A DNA stretch of 61,960 nucleotides from contig CAJTKK010000020.1 in assembly GCA_910576535.1 (NCBI GenBank), positions 1 to 61,960 on the forward strand, in the 5' to 3' direction. The DNA is from an uncultured Lachnospiraceae bacterium (GTDB taxonomy: Bacteria; Bacillota; Clostridia; Lachnospirales; Lachnospiraceae). The stretch's first letter is position 1. Each line of letters starts with the position of its first letter. This document shows positions 51,248 to 59,213 of this stretch, one piece after another. Position numbers and translations under genes: made by a program. The notes beneath the pieces are model-generated. The model saw only the letters and a list, made by a program, of their open reading frames with translations, had not been told where the DNA came from and did not search any database.

Positions 51248-51739
51248 ATGTATATTCCGGTATTTTGGAAAGACAGGATCGTCCAATATCCGCGGCGTTT
51301 CGCCCATGAAAGCCTGGGGAACGGGCTTTATGAAGTGAAACCGGCGCCGGGCGAGATTGAGCAAAGAGGAACACAGCAGAGCGCGACGAATTTTGGCAAT
51401 ATGGACTTCGGCACGCTGGAAAATGCGCTGATGGCGGCTTTTATGTCCATGAACCTTCGGCTGATGCAGGATTCCGTGGATGATATGCGGGGGCAGATCA
51501 TAACGGCGGAGCTTACAAACACGCTGAAATTTCCCGCCACAAATGCGGAAAAGACAATCACGCTTCCGCGGATGGTAAACAATACGGATTACAGCGTGGA
51601 AGCGGAGATTGTTTCTTCGGATGGCCCGGTGGAACGGGTGGAAACCTATGGAAAGGCTTTAAATGCCTTTAAAGTCTGCTATTCCGGCAGCGCGCGCAAA
51701 GTGGCATTAAAACTTCATGTGACAGGGGGGCTTTACTGA
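51248..51739 (+). CDS. Tail-tip protein, 163 aa
   Basis: MYIPVFWKDRIVQYPRRF, FGTLENALMAAFMSMNLRLM and TLKFPATNAEKTITLPRMVN with a beta-rich end. Possibly a tail fibre adaptor. ATG 51248 behind AAAGGCAGG. Family not recognised. Confidence 0.6.
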   Translation: MYIPVFWKDRIVQYPRRFAHESLGNGLYEVKPAPGEIEQRGTQQSATNFGNMDFGTLENALMAAFMSMNLRLMQDSVDDMRGQIITAELTNTLKFPATNAEKTITLPRMVNNTDYSVEAEIVSSDGPVERVETYGKALNAFKVCYSGSARKVALKLHVTGGLY

Positions 51740-51912
51740 TGGCGGCAAATGTGATTATAAAGTCAGACGAGCGCCGCAGGCAGGAAGCGGCATTGCTTAG
51801 GCAGTTTGGCGGCGGTTCCCGCAATAATTCCCCCCGTGAGAACCGGGAGTATGCGGAAGAAATCAATGCCAGGATGAACGAGGTTAAAAGAGAGGTAGGG
51901 ATCAGAATATGA
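51739..51912 (+). CDS. Small tail-tip protein, 57 aa
   Basis: Start overlaps the previous stop (TGATG) and the end overlaps the next start (ATATGA). Sequence IIKSDERRRQEAALLRQFGG, ENREYAEEINARMNEVKRE. A short helical protein that could be a linker or chaperone. Confidence 0.6.
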   Translation: MAANVIIKSDERRRQEAALLRQFGGGSRNNSPRENREYAEEINARMNEVKREVGIRI

Positions 51913-52289
51913 AAATTATTGAAGCGAACGAGGGGCCGAAAATTTCCCATACCACTATGGGAAACTGGCTGAACCTGGGGGATCAGATCATGTTAAATCT
52001 GGAAACTATGGAATCCGAAAAGCCGGAACACAGGGATATATGTGCGGATGCTTTCGGAAAGCTGCATACAGGGGAAGGCCTTTACTATGTGGCGCAGATC
52101 GACATTCCGGCCAGAGGGTTCACGGAAAAGGAAGTTGAAAATCCGGACTATGACGCGGAAAATGAGGACGGCGGGGAAGAATCCGGCATGAGTGGGAAAA
52201 GCCCCACAATCATCCAGAAGGATCCGATCCCGTTTTCTATGGACAATGTGACGCTGACGCTTTACGCATTAAAAGAGGGGGTGTTTTAA
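51909..52289 (+). CDS. Tail-tip protein, 126 aa
   Basis: GNWLNLGDQIMLNLETMESE, GEGLYYVAQIDIPARGFTEK, an acidic run, then FSMDNVTLTLYALKEGVF. It abuts the DGR target start (TAATTG). It may be a partner of the diversified protein. Family not recognised. Confidence 0.55.
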   Translation: MKIIEANEGPKISHTTMGNWLNLGDQIMLNLETMESEKPEHRDICADAFGKLHTGEGLYYVAQIDIPARGFTEKEVENPDYDAENEDGGEESGMSGKSPTIIQKDPIPFSMDNVTLTLYALKEGVF

Positions 52290-53336
52290 TTGAAAGCCTA
52301 TAATTTTGACAGCTTGAAATTTGCAACGGAAGGGCTGACGGGGTTCGGGTGTACCGTGATCCAGGATGATATAAACCTTCCATCTTTCATGATTCCGATA
52401 AACAAGCGGACAAATGCACAGCTTTTCACGGGTGGATCGGAAAAGACGCATTCCGCCTTCCTGGTGGATGATGTGGAATACAAACGCTTTTTCGCCAGCA
52501 AGTTTGTAAACTGCATCATTAACGGAAGGGCTTATTCATGGCCCGGCATGGATCCGGCGGCGGTTATCAATTTTGATAATTCAATGGCGGCCTGCAATGC
52601 AAAGGGCGCGGGCTGGCATATGCTTTCCATTGCGGAAAGGGCGGTTATTAACCACTTGATCCACAAGTCCGGATTTGAGCCGCGCGGCAATACGCAGTAT
52701 GGCAAGAACCACGCATACACATATGAGGTTGGAGAACAGACCGCGGACGAGGGAGACGGCAGCGGCGGCAGAAGGACAACCAGGACGGCAACCGGATCCG
52801 GGCCGGCTACATGGTTTTCAGACGGTACAAGGGAAGGGATCGCTGATTGGGTCGGCAATGTCTGGAAATGGATTTCCGGTATGCGTATTGTGGATGGCAA
52901 AATCCAGATCATGAACCAGAATATGCCCGCGAAACAGGTATCTCATGCGGCCGTTAGCACATACTGGAAAGAGATCCTTCCATCCGGCGCCTTGGTAGAT
53001 CCCGGCGCGGCTGGAACGCTTGCTTATACGGCGGATTTCAAGGTGGGAACCGCAACCGGAGCGGCAAAAGACGCGCATATGGGGAATTTTGCTAATATGG
53101 GCGCAGTTACGGGGCTTACAATTCCGGAAATCCTCTTTGAATTGTTCCTTGCGCCAAAAGCAGGGGAAAGCTATACCGGCGGCTTCTGGCTGAACAATGA
53201 GGGGGAGCGCTTGCCGTTCGTTGGTGGCAGTTACCACGACACTTCGCACGCCGGTTCGTCCGCGCTGCACGTCAACCATCCCCGGTCGTACGTGAGCACG
53301 GACATTGGCTTCTTTTCCGCTTTCCTTGAGTTGTGA
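52290..53336 (+). CDS. DGR target protein 1, tail receptor-binding, 348 aa
   Basis: TTG 52290 behind AGAGGGGG. The C-terminal half is the lectin/FGE-like fold: GWHMLSIAERAVINHLIH, GSGPATWFSDG and GIADWVGNVWKWISGMRIV. VR1 encodes residues about 307-346, so the final loop carries the variable residues. As in BPP-1 Mtd, it is probably the tip protein that contacts the bacterial surface. The last residues before the stop lie in the VR. Confidence 0.92.
   Translation: MKAYNFDSLKFATEGLTGFGCTVIQDDINLPSFMIPINKRTNAQLFTGGSEKTHSAFLVDDVEYKRFFASKFVNCIINGRAYSWPGMDPAAVINFDNSMAACNAKGAGWHMLSIAERAVINHLIHKSGFEPRGNTQYGKNHAYTYEVGEQTADEGDGSGGRRTTRTATGSGPATWFSDGTREGIADWVGNVWKWISGMRIVDGKIQIMNQNMPAKQVSHAAVSTYWKEILPSGALVDPGAAGTLAYTADFKVGTATGAAKDAHMGNFANMGAVTGLTIPEILFELFLAPKAGESYTGGFWLNNEGERLPFVGGSYHDTSHAGSSALHVNHPRSYVSTDIGFFSAFLEL
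53208..53327 (+). repeat. DGR variable repeat 1 (VR1)
   Basis: Aligned without gaps to 53872-53991 (offset 664), it differs at 10 sites, all adenines in the template (53881, 53899, 53902, 53911, 53932, 53941, 53953, 53960, 53965, 53987). No other base differs. Mostly AAC codons change, giving His, Asp, Tyr or Ser at these places. Confidence 0.96.
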
Positions 53337-53364
53337 TCTGCAATCTGATAACAGTGTTCTGTTT

Positions 53365-53384
53365 GGGGCTACGGTAGTAGCCCC
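53365..53384. promoter_or_regulatory. Hairpin after VR1 with GRNA-type loop
   Basis: GGGGCTAC (53365-53372), loop GGTA, GTAGCCCC (53377-53384): an 8-bp stem with a 4-base loop that fits G-R-N-A. It is 38 bp after VR1, as in known DGRs where such a hairpin/cruciform is required for target recognition. Confidence 0.85.
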
Positions 53385-53420
53385 TTTATTTTGGCAGGAA
53401 AGGGAAAAGTAAAAAATATT

Positions 53421-53831
53421 ATGGGAAATCTGAAAAGATATGACAGCCGGCCGAAAGGCGATCCGGAAACCGACGAGGGGCGGGATCAAAGAAACGGGTT
53501 GATCATATTGCAGAAAACGAAAGATTTAATGCAGTATCTTTATACTTCGTGGGTCAAGTACCCGCGGAGTGAAAAGCCGGGGTTTGTGGCAGATTACAAG
53601 GAATGTCTGTTTGAATTTCTGAAATATATCATCACAGCGCAGAAGAAATATTTCAAGAAAACCACTTTACAGGATGCGGATGTTCAGCTTGAATTATTGC
53701 GGCTTTTCAATGATCTTTCGTATGACCTGCATTTTATTGATGAAAAGCGTTATCAAATTATTTCCGAAAGATTATGTGAGGTAGGAAGGCTTCTTGGCGG
53801 CTGGATTAAATCACAAAAGGAAAATAAATAA
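53421..53831 (+). CDS. avd: Avd-like accessory protein of the DGR, 136 aa
   Basis: Four-helix protein: LIILQKTKDLMQYLYTSWVK, EFLKYIITAQKKYFKKTTL, QLELLRLFNDLSYDLHFIDE and YQIISERLCEVGRLLGGWI. Basic and of usual Avd length. It forms a pentamer that binds the reverse transcriptase and the template RNA. The frame is open from TTG 53391, but ATG 53421 is better. Confidence 0.88.
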   Translation: MGNLKRYDSRPKGDPETDEGRDQRNGLIILQKTKDLMQYLYTSWVKYPRSEKPGFVADYKECLFEFLKYIITAQKKYFKKTTLQDADVQLELLRLFNDLSYDLHFIDEKRYQIISERLCEVGRLLGGWIKSQKENK

Positions 53832-53871
53832 AATCCGGATGCGGTTTGTCCGGTGGGAACGGGTCAAATAA

Positions 53872-53991
53872 CGCTTGCCGATCGTTGGTGGCAGTTACAA
53901 CAACACTTCGAACGCCGGTTCGTCCGCGCTGAACGTCAACAATCCCCGGTCGAACGTGAACACGAACATTGGCTTCTTTTCCGCTTACCTT
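53872..53991 (+). ncRNA. DGR template repeat (TR)
   Basis: The master copy for VR1 and VR2, between avd and the reverse transcriptase. In the VR frame it would read VGGSYNNTSNAGSSALNV with many AAC codons, the usual design that avoids stops while allowing up to 15 amino acids per codon. It lies in a 423-bp non-coding span (53832-54254) whose RNA should serve as cDNA template. Short open frames here are not genes. Confidence 0.95.
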
Positions 53992-54254
53992 TTGAGCCAG
54001 AAGGGGAATGTTTACGGACATTCTCACAGTGCAAGGAAAAGGAAAGGGATCCGTTTCCGTTCTGGCAGATTGCCAGAGAAACTAAAGTTGCTATCAATGC
54101 AGTTAGTACCAGGCATCCGGACGCGCCGCCGCAGGGGATGCACAGGGCTTGAAGGGTGTAACGGATAGCGCGGCATTTCTGGCCGAAAGCTGGAAATGCA
54201 ATCCCCGCCGCCGGCGGATGCAGCGGGGAAATATCCTGGAAAGGAAAAGGAATA

Positions 54255-55379
54255 TTGAAAACCTTTAATGTGACGCATGATGAAATAATAAGTTTTGACA
54301 ATCTGTTAGAAGCAGACCGGAACGCTTCCAAAAACAAGCGTTACCGTGACGAGAATCTAAAGTTTGCGGCACACAGGGAAGAGGAACTTATAAATATCAA
54401 CAATAAGCTGACGTATTTTCCGAAAGACGGGGTTCCGGGAAATCCCCTGGAATCATCCTATCATGTTGGGAAATACCGGATGAAGAAAATCTATGAGCCG
54501 AAGCCGCGGATCATCATGGCCCTGCAATATCCGGATCGCGTCGTGCAATGGGCTTTTTATCAAAAATTAAATCCGTTGTTTGACCGGCAGTATATCACGC
54601 ATAGTTACGGATGCAGAAACGGCAAGGGAACCACGGCGGCAAGGGCGCAGCTTCAGACATGGCTTCGCAAGGCATCCAGGAGCGCCAAAAAGTGGTATGT
54701 GCTGAAACTGGACATAGCAAAGTATTTTTACAGGGTTGACCATGAAATCCTCATGAAAATACTTGCAAAGCATATCAAAGATGAACTTATCCTTCGTGAC
54801 CTTTACAATCTGATAAATTGTGAGGACACGGCCTTCGGGCTTCCGGAAGGGGTTCAGCCGGAGTTATGCGATCAAGACGACTGGATCTATAACCGTGGTA
54901 TGCCTATCGGGAATCTGACAAGTCAGATGTTCGCCAACATTTATTTGAATGAGCTGGATCAGTTCTGCAAGCATAGCCTGCATATCCGGTATTACATCCG
55001 CTATATGGACGATATTATCATCCTATGGCCGGATAAAGAGGAATTGCACGGCATCCGCAACGAGATAGAAAGGTTCCTGAAGGAAAGCCTGCATCTTGAA
55101 CTAAACAAAAAGACCTGCATCCGGCCGGCGCATCTTCCGGTTACTTTTGTAGGGGCGCAGATTACGGCGAAGCGGATCCGCATGAGGAAAAGCACAAGGT
55201 TCCGGATGTTTAGGCGGATGAAATTTGTCCGCGGGATGTTTGAAGCCGGCCGCATTACTTTTGAAAAGGTCAATAATACCATGCAGAGCTATTTTGGGCT
55301 GATTGAGCATTTCACGGCCGGAAACCTTTTGAGGAAAATTATTGATGAATTTTCCTTCCGCATTTTCAACAATACATAG
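54255..55379 (+). CDS. DGR reverse transcriptase, 374 aa
   Basis: The catalytic motif is YIRYMDDIIIL (about residues 247-257). The finger/palm motif before it reads GMPIGNLTSQMFANIYL; the SQ in place of SP is typical of DGR enzymes. YRMKKIYEPKPRIIMALQY and DKLKLDIAKYFYRVDHEIL-type segments (VLKLDIAKYFYRVDHE) complete the palm. Start TTG 54255 behind GGAAAAGG. It copies the template RNA with errors at adenines. Confidence 0.95.
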   Translation: MKTFNVTHDEIISFDNLLEADRNASKNKRYRDENLKFAAHREEELININNKLTYFPKDGVPGNPLESSYHVGKYRMKKIYEPKPRIIMALQYPDRVVQWAFYQKLNPLFDRQYITHSYGCRNGKGTTAARAQLQTWLRKASRSAKKWYVLKLDIAKYFYRVDHEILMKILAKHIKDELILRDLYNLINCEDTAFGLPEGVQPELCDQDDWIYNRGMPIGNLTSQMFANIYLNELDQFCKHSLHIRYYIRYMDDIIILWPDKEELHGIRNEIERFLKESLHLELNKKTCIRPAHLPVTFVGAQITAKRIRMRKSTRFRMFRRMKFVRGMFEAGRITFEKVNNTMQSYFGLIEHFTAGNLLRKIIDEFSFRIFNNT

Positions 55380-55432
55380 TTCGGGAAACCGGGCTTTTTT
55401 ATTGTCTAAAAATCAAGAAAGGGGGTTTTCCT

Positions 55433-55699
55433 ATGTCAGAAACAACTTTTGAGCGTGAAGTCCTGGACCGTCTGACCAAAATTGAAGCGAAGCTGGATAG
55501 TTTCGACGCCGCAAAGAAAAAGACGTATGACAATGAAAACGAGATTATCCGGCTGACCGGGGATATTGACGGGATGAAAGAGCGGATCGGGCAGTTGGAG
55601 GATTCCAACAAATGGCTGGCCCGGACGCTTGCGGCGGCAATTATTACGGCCGTTGTCGGCGTGGTGTTTGTGCTGATACGCATGGGCGCCGGAATTTGA
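55433..55699 (+). CDS. XhlA-like hemolysin/holin accessory, 88 aa
   Basis: REVLDRLTKIEAKLDSFDAA and DIDGMKERIGQLEDSNKWLA form a coiled coil followed by one membrane helix (LAAAIITAVVGVVFVLI). XhlA type, part of phage lysis cassettes. ATG 55433 after a GGGGGTTTT stretch. Confidence 0.83.
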   Translation: MSETTFEREVLDRLTKIEAKLDSFDAAKKKTYDNENEIIRLTGDIDGMKERIGQLEDSNKWLARTLAAAIITAVVGVVFVLIRMGAGI

Positions 55700-55716
55700 G
55701 GAAGGAAAGACAGAAA

Positions 55717-56022
55717 ATGAGATATGGATCAAGGAATTACCGGCGGCGCAGACCGGCAACGCGCGCCGCCAGAAAGAAGCACAAAACAATGGATGTTGTC
55801 CTTGTTGTAGTGGGCGTCCTGCTGATTGCCTTCACGCTGAAAATGATCCATGTGTTTGAAACAACCGGAGCGATCCCAGATACTTTATGCACTTGCGTAT
55901 TTGCGGCATTGTCCGGGGAATGTGGGATCATGGGCTGGATCAAGGTCACGAAAGACAAATACACGGATCGGAAATGGCAGCAAGAGGACAGGGAAAGAGA
56001 GGTAAAAGAAAATGACGTTTGA
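55717..56022 (+). CDS. Small membrane protein of the lysis cassette, 101 aa
   Basis: Very basic N-terminus (RNYRRRRPATRAARKKHK), a helix (VVLVVVGVLLIAFTLKMI), a second hydrophobic helix and a charged tail. It may be a holin or antiholin. ATG 55717 behind GGAAGGAAAG; overlaps the next gene by 11 bp. Confidence 0.65.
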   Translation: MRYGSRNYRRRRPATRAARKKHKTMDVVLVVVGVLLIAFTLKMIHVFETTGAIPDTLCTCVFAALSGECGIMGWIKVTKDKYTDRKWQQEDREREVKENDV

Positions 56023-56317
56023 AATTTTTATGATGGGGCTTTTGCTTGTATCGGTATTGACCGGGCTTTTCACGGAAGCAATAAAAGGCTGGCTTCTGGA
56101 GCGCGGGAAGAAATTCTATTGTAACGCGCTGACCGGATATGTTGCGGCGGGGTTGTCCGTCCTGGTATCGGCCGGCTATCTGGTCATCACGGAAACGGCC
56201 TTTAATTTGAAAATGGCGGTTTACCTGATTGCGCTTGTGCTTTTGTCGTGGCTGGCCGCAATGGTGGGATATGACAAGGTTATCCAGTCCATAACGCAAT
56301 TTAAGAAGGGGGCTTGA
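56012..56317 (+). CDS. Holin, 101 aa
   Basis: Three membrane helices (MTFEIFMMGLLLVSVLTGLF, VAAGLSVLVSAGYLVI, VYLIALVLLSWLAAMV) with a short charged end (QFKKGA). Position directly before the endolysin supports a holin. Confidence 0.82.
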   Translation: MTFEIFMMGLLLVSVLTGLFTEAIKGWLLERGKKFYCNALTGYVAAGLSVLVSAGYLVITETAFNLKMAVYLIALVLLSWLAAMVGYDKVIQSITQFKKGA

Positions 56318-56319
56318 TT

Positions 56320-57768
56320 ATGGCGCTTACGGGAAAAGATACAGCGGAAAAAATCTGGAATTATCTGATCGCCGCCGGCCTGAACAAATACGGAGCCGCC
56401 GGCCTTATGGGGAACCTGGAAAAAGAATCGGGGCTGAATCCGGAGAACCTGGAAAATTTGTGTGAAAGGCGGCTGAAAGAAGCCGGAAAGCCCTATTGCA
56501 CAGATAAAAGCTATACGGCGGCGGTTGACGCCGGACAAATAAGCCGTGCGGAATTTCTGCATCCGCTTCCCGGCAAACAATACGGGTACGGGCTGGCGCA
56601 ATGGACTTCTGCAGGCCGGAAGGCCGGGCTTTACGATCTGGCAAAGTCAAAAGGCGTTTCAATCGGAAATCTGGAAATGCAGCTTGAATTTTTGGTCAGG
56701 GAGCTTTCCACAAGTTACAAGGGCGTGCTTTCCGTCTTGAAATCGGCCACGGACGTAAAAACGGCATCCAACAAAGTTTTGACCGGGTTTGAATGTCCGG
56801 CCGATCAGTCTGAAGCAGTAAAGGCAGAGCGCGCCAGATGCGGCCAGGGATATTTTGATAAATACGCGGCATCCGGCGGCGGAAAGGGGGAAAATATCAT
56901 GGGAATAAGAATAGGCCATGCAAGCATTTCAGAAAACGGAACCACAAGCGGAAAAGCCGGGGATCAGACCGGGAAAGAAGTCTGCATCCGGGAATGGTAC
57001 TCTAAACCGTGGGATTATATGGCAATCCATCCGGACGCGAATGTCCGGGAGAAGCACGCGGCGGCCGTTGAAGCGGCTTGTAGGAATGACAATATCGGTT
57101 ATAACTGGTTCGGGGAGAGTGACCGCAACAGCCTTTACAGGCTGGCAAAGGCGGTCAATTTTGATCTGTCAAAAGTAGGGAAATGTAATTGTGATTGCAG
57201 CAGCCTTCAGAACGTGGCGGCGGTGGCATCCGGATCCGGCGCAACATACGGTTCCAACGGCTGGACTACATCCACAATGAAGGCCGCCCTGGTTGCCCTG
57301 GGGTATAAAATCATCACAGCCAGCACATACCTGAAAAGTTCGGCGTATTGCGTCCGCGGTGCAATCTATGTAAATTCCGGTTCGCATACGGTCACTGGAT
57401 TGGACAATGGGGCAAATGCGGGAAAGACGCTGGCGGCGGCTGGCATTTCATCCGGAGCGGTTCCTTCCGGCGGATCCGGCGGGAAGAAATCCATTGACCA
57501 GGTAGCAAGGGAAGTTATTTCCGGCAAGTGGGGAACCGGCGGGGCAAGGCAGGCGAAACTTGCGGCGGCTGGCTACGATTACCAGACAGTGCAAAACCGG
57601 GTAAATGAAATCTTGAAATCCGGAAACAGTGCGAAAAAGTCCAATGAGGAAATCGCAAGGGAAGTTATAGCTGGCAAGTGGGGCAATGGAGAGGATCGGA
57701 AAAACCGTCTGAAGGCGGCAGGGTACGATCCGGCATCCGTCCAGAAATGCGTAAACAAAATGTTATAG
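56320..57768 (+). CDS. Modular endolysin, 482 aa
   Basis: N-terminal tail-lysozyme-type domain (IWNYLIAAGLNKYGAAGLMG, LEKESGLNPEN, YGYGLAQWTSAGRK). The second domain from about residue 194 has a CNCDCSSLQNVAAVAS cysteine and SGSHTVTGLDNG, an NlpC/CHAP-like endopeptidase. Two Cpl-7-type wall-binding repeats end it (VAREVISGKWGTGGARQAKL, IAREVIAGKWGNGEDRKNRL). ATG 56320 behind GAAGGGGG. An in-frame ATG at 56899 behind AAAGGGGG suggests a second product with domains 2 and 3 only. Confidence 0.88.
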   Translation: MALTGKDTAEKIWNYLIAAGLNKYGAAGLMGNLEKESGLNPENLENLCERRLKEAGKPYCTDKSYTAAVDAGQISRAEFLHPLPGKQYGYGLAQWTSAGRKAGLYDLAKSKGVSIGNLEMQLEFLVRELSTSYKGVLSVLKSATDVKTASNKVLTGFECPADQSEAVKAERARCGQGYFDKYAASGGGKGENIMGIRIGHASISENGTTSGKAGDQTGKEVCIREWYSKPWDYMAIHPDANVREKHAAAVEAACRNDNIGYNWFGESDRNSLYRLAKAVNFDLSKVGKCNCDCSSLQNVAAVASGSGATYGSNGWTTSTMKAALVALGYKIITASTYLKSSAYCVRGAIYVNSGSHTVTGLDNGANAGKTLAAAGISSGAVPSGGSGGKKSIDQVAREVISGKWGTGGARQAKLAAAGYDYQTVQNRVNEILKSGNSAKKSNEEIAREVIAGKWGNGEDRKNRLKAAGYDPASVQKCVNKML

Positions 57769-58176
57769 TACATATTATTTTGTTTTCAAAAATACATTTG
57801 ACAGTTTATAAAGTGTGTGGTACAATGGGCGGCGAAGGGGGTTCTAAAGGGGGTAGAAAAACGGACGGCGGCAGAAAGCCGCTATTTGCCGTTTTAAGCC
57901 GCTTTTCTTTCAAGCATGAGGAAATCCCCACACACGGCCAGAAAATGGAACGTGGGGGCAGATAGAGGGCATGGCGGCGGCTTTCCGGCCGTCTGCATAT
58001 GTCCAGATTCATCCGGCGGCTTATCTTTTTCGTGAGGCCACGAAAAAGGCCGGACACGTTACGGATTATTTGCCCTTTCTGGCGCACTGACAGCCCCAAA
58101 TTGCCGCTTTAAACATCCATGCAGTAAAATACACGCTAAAGGCCATAAAATCGAAATATGAGCCTTTAGCGTGTTT
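57769..58176. other. Non-coding stretch after the lysis genes
   Basis: About 400 bp without a gene I can support. It contains a consensus promoter at 57798, the small stem GCGGC-AGAAA-GCCGC near 57871 inside an AAAACGG/CCGTTTT pair, and the perfect stem TTTTTCGTG-AGGC-CACGAAAAA (58026-58047). The region could encode a structured RNA. Confidence 0.5.
57798..57826 (+). promoter_or_regulatory. Consensus sigma-A promoter in the right-end intergenic region
   Basis: TTGACA (57798-57803), 17 bp, TACAAT (57821-57826). The start would be near 57833, after the only nearby ATG (57825). No gene of normal size follows on this strand, so the product is likely non-coding or very short. Confidence 0.75.
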
Positions 58177-58226
58177 CTCTGATAAACTCTGATATATTCT
58201 GATAAACTCTGATTTACTCTGATTTT
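58177..58226 (-). repeat. Second tubC-like array: five 10-bp repeats, opposite orientation
   Basis: On the plus strand the units read CTCTGATAAA, CTCTGATATA, TTCTGATAAA, CTCTGATTTA, CTCTGATTTT. The reverse complement gives TCAGAGTAAA, TCAGAGTTTA, TCAGAATATA, TCAGAGTTTA in the same order as units 1, 2, 5 and 6 of the array at 18468. It ends exactly at the stop codon of the gene at 58227. Confidence 0.85.
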
Positions 58227-58682
58227 CTATGCTGATAAAATTTCTTTTGCAATGCTTTCCAGAAAAGACTTCCTTTCTTTCTGATCCATGACGCATTTTG
58301 AATCTTTCCCAAAATCCCATGACATTCGCTCAATCGCTGGAATCATGCTTTCGGCTTCGCTCATGAAATGCCCGGCCACTTTTGAACGGTCAATGTCATT
58401 TCTGACCTGGATCCGTGCGTGTTCGGCGTTCCATTGTTTGGCTTCAGCCCTTTTCATCCAGCTATTTGTTGTTATCATGATAGGCCAAAAACAGATATTA
58501 TGTTTTGCCGTGCTTAATTTTCCGGTTTTAGAAATTTTCCGCAGGCAGTGATCGGAGCCAGACCATCCGGGATCCCCGGCAGAGCGTTCCACAAAATAAA
58601 GCCCGTTGTCATTCTTGAAATATGCGCCGCTGATTTCCACTATATCCCCCGTTTTGATTTCCACATTGTTCATATCCAACAT
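58227..58682 (-). CDS. Hypothetical phage protein, minus strand, 151 aa
   Basis: ATG 58682 behind AAGGAAAGG on the minus strand. The N-terminal part (VEIKTGDIVEISGAYFKNDN, GLYFVERSAGDPGWSGSDHC) looks like a small SH3-like or barrel fold; WPIMITTNSWMKRAEAKQWN and the helical tail follow. Family not recognised. Co-directed with the next gene upstream, probably one operon from the promoter at 59077. Confidence 0.6.
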   Translation of the reverse strand: MLDMNNVEIKTGDIVEISGAYFKNDNGLYFVERSAGDPGWSGSDHCLRKISKTGKLSTAKHNICFWPIMITTNSWMKRAEAKQWNAEHARIQVRNDIDRSKVAGHFMSEAESMIPAIERMSWDFGKDSKCVMDQKERKSFLESIAKEILSA

Positions 58683-58732
58683 TTTTATATACCTTTCCTT
58701 TCCGGCGGCCTTTTGGCCGCCTATATGATTGA

Positions 58733-59041
58733 TTATGCAGTTGCTATTCTCTCTACCTGGTCAGCCGTGAAAAGAAATGCTTTTGCAAGGTAGTAATGAT
58801 TAAGGGCTTCGCCGTCTGTTTCGCCGTCCGCTTCAGCAGATTTTTTCTTGCTGGTGTATTTCCAAAGCCGGGTTGTGATTTTTGCGTGTTCGCCTTTTCT
58901 TACGATATATCCGGCGCTTTTCCATGTCTGGAAAGTATGTAACGGAATCATATGTCCGCTTTCAAGAATTGTTTCGACTTCCTCTTTTGTGTAAAGCCCA
59001 TTTGCGATTGCTTCATTGATGATGATTTGTGTATTTGTCAT
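58733..59041 (-). CDS. ArdC-like N-terminal domain protein, 102 aa
   Basis: GLYTKEEVETILESGHMIPL, FQTWKSAGYIVRKGEHAKIT and RLWKYTSKKKS resemble the single-strand-binding N-terminal part of ArdC-type antirestriction proteins. The C-terminal LAKAFLFTADQVERI also occurs there. First gene after a consensus promoter. It may protect incoming DNA. Confidence 0.55.
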   Translation of the reverse strand: MTNTQIIINEAIANGLYTKEEVETILESGHMIPLHTFQTWKSAGYIVRKGEHAKITTRLWKYTSKKKSAEADGETDGEALNHYYLAKAFLFTADQVERIATA

Positions 59042-59076
59042 TTTTATTTACCGTCCTTTCCTTAACTTCTGATTGT

Positions 59077-59181
59077 ATTATACACTTTAGAGTGTATTTT
59101 GTCAAGTAAAAATGTAAAGAAAAATGATAAAAAATAAAGTATTATTTTAAGATTGACATTTTAAAGTGTATAATCTATAAT
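59077..59181. promoter_or_regulatory. Second divergent promoter pair with ACACTTTAGAGTGT operators
   Basis: Leftward: TTGACA (complement of 59100-59105), 17 bp, TATAAT (complement of 59077-59082). Rightward: TTGACA (59153-59158), 17 bp, TATAAT (59176-59181). TACACTTTAGAGTGTA (59081-59096) is a perfect palindrome around TTAG in the leftward spacer; a similar ACATTTTAAAGTGT lies at 59156-59169. The XRE protein at 59214 is the likely ligand. Confidence 0.85.
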
Positions 59182-59213
59182 ATCAGTACAACACAGAGAA
59201 AGGGGGCGGCATC

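Noticed and set aside
53853..54168. Open frames of about 100 codons across the DGR template repeat
   Set aside because: They overlap the TR and its flank, lack ribosome sites, and the template RNA function explains the sequence.
57825..57965. Small Gly/Arg-rich open frame after the right-end promoter
   Set aside because: Its ATG lies upstream of the predicted transcription start and it has no ribosome binding site.
58066..58320. Minus-strand open frame over the second 10-bp repeat array
   Set aside because: Translation is of the repeats themselves, with no ribosome site; it overlaps the end of the real gene at 58227.
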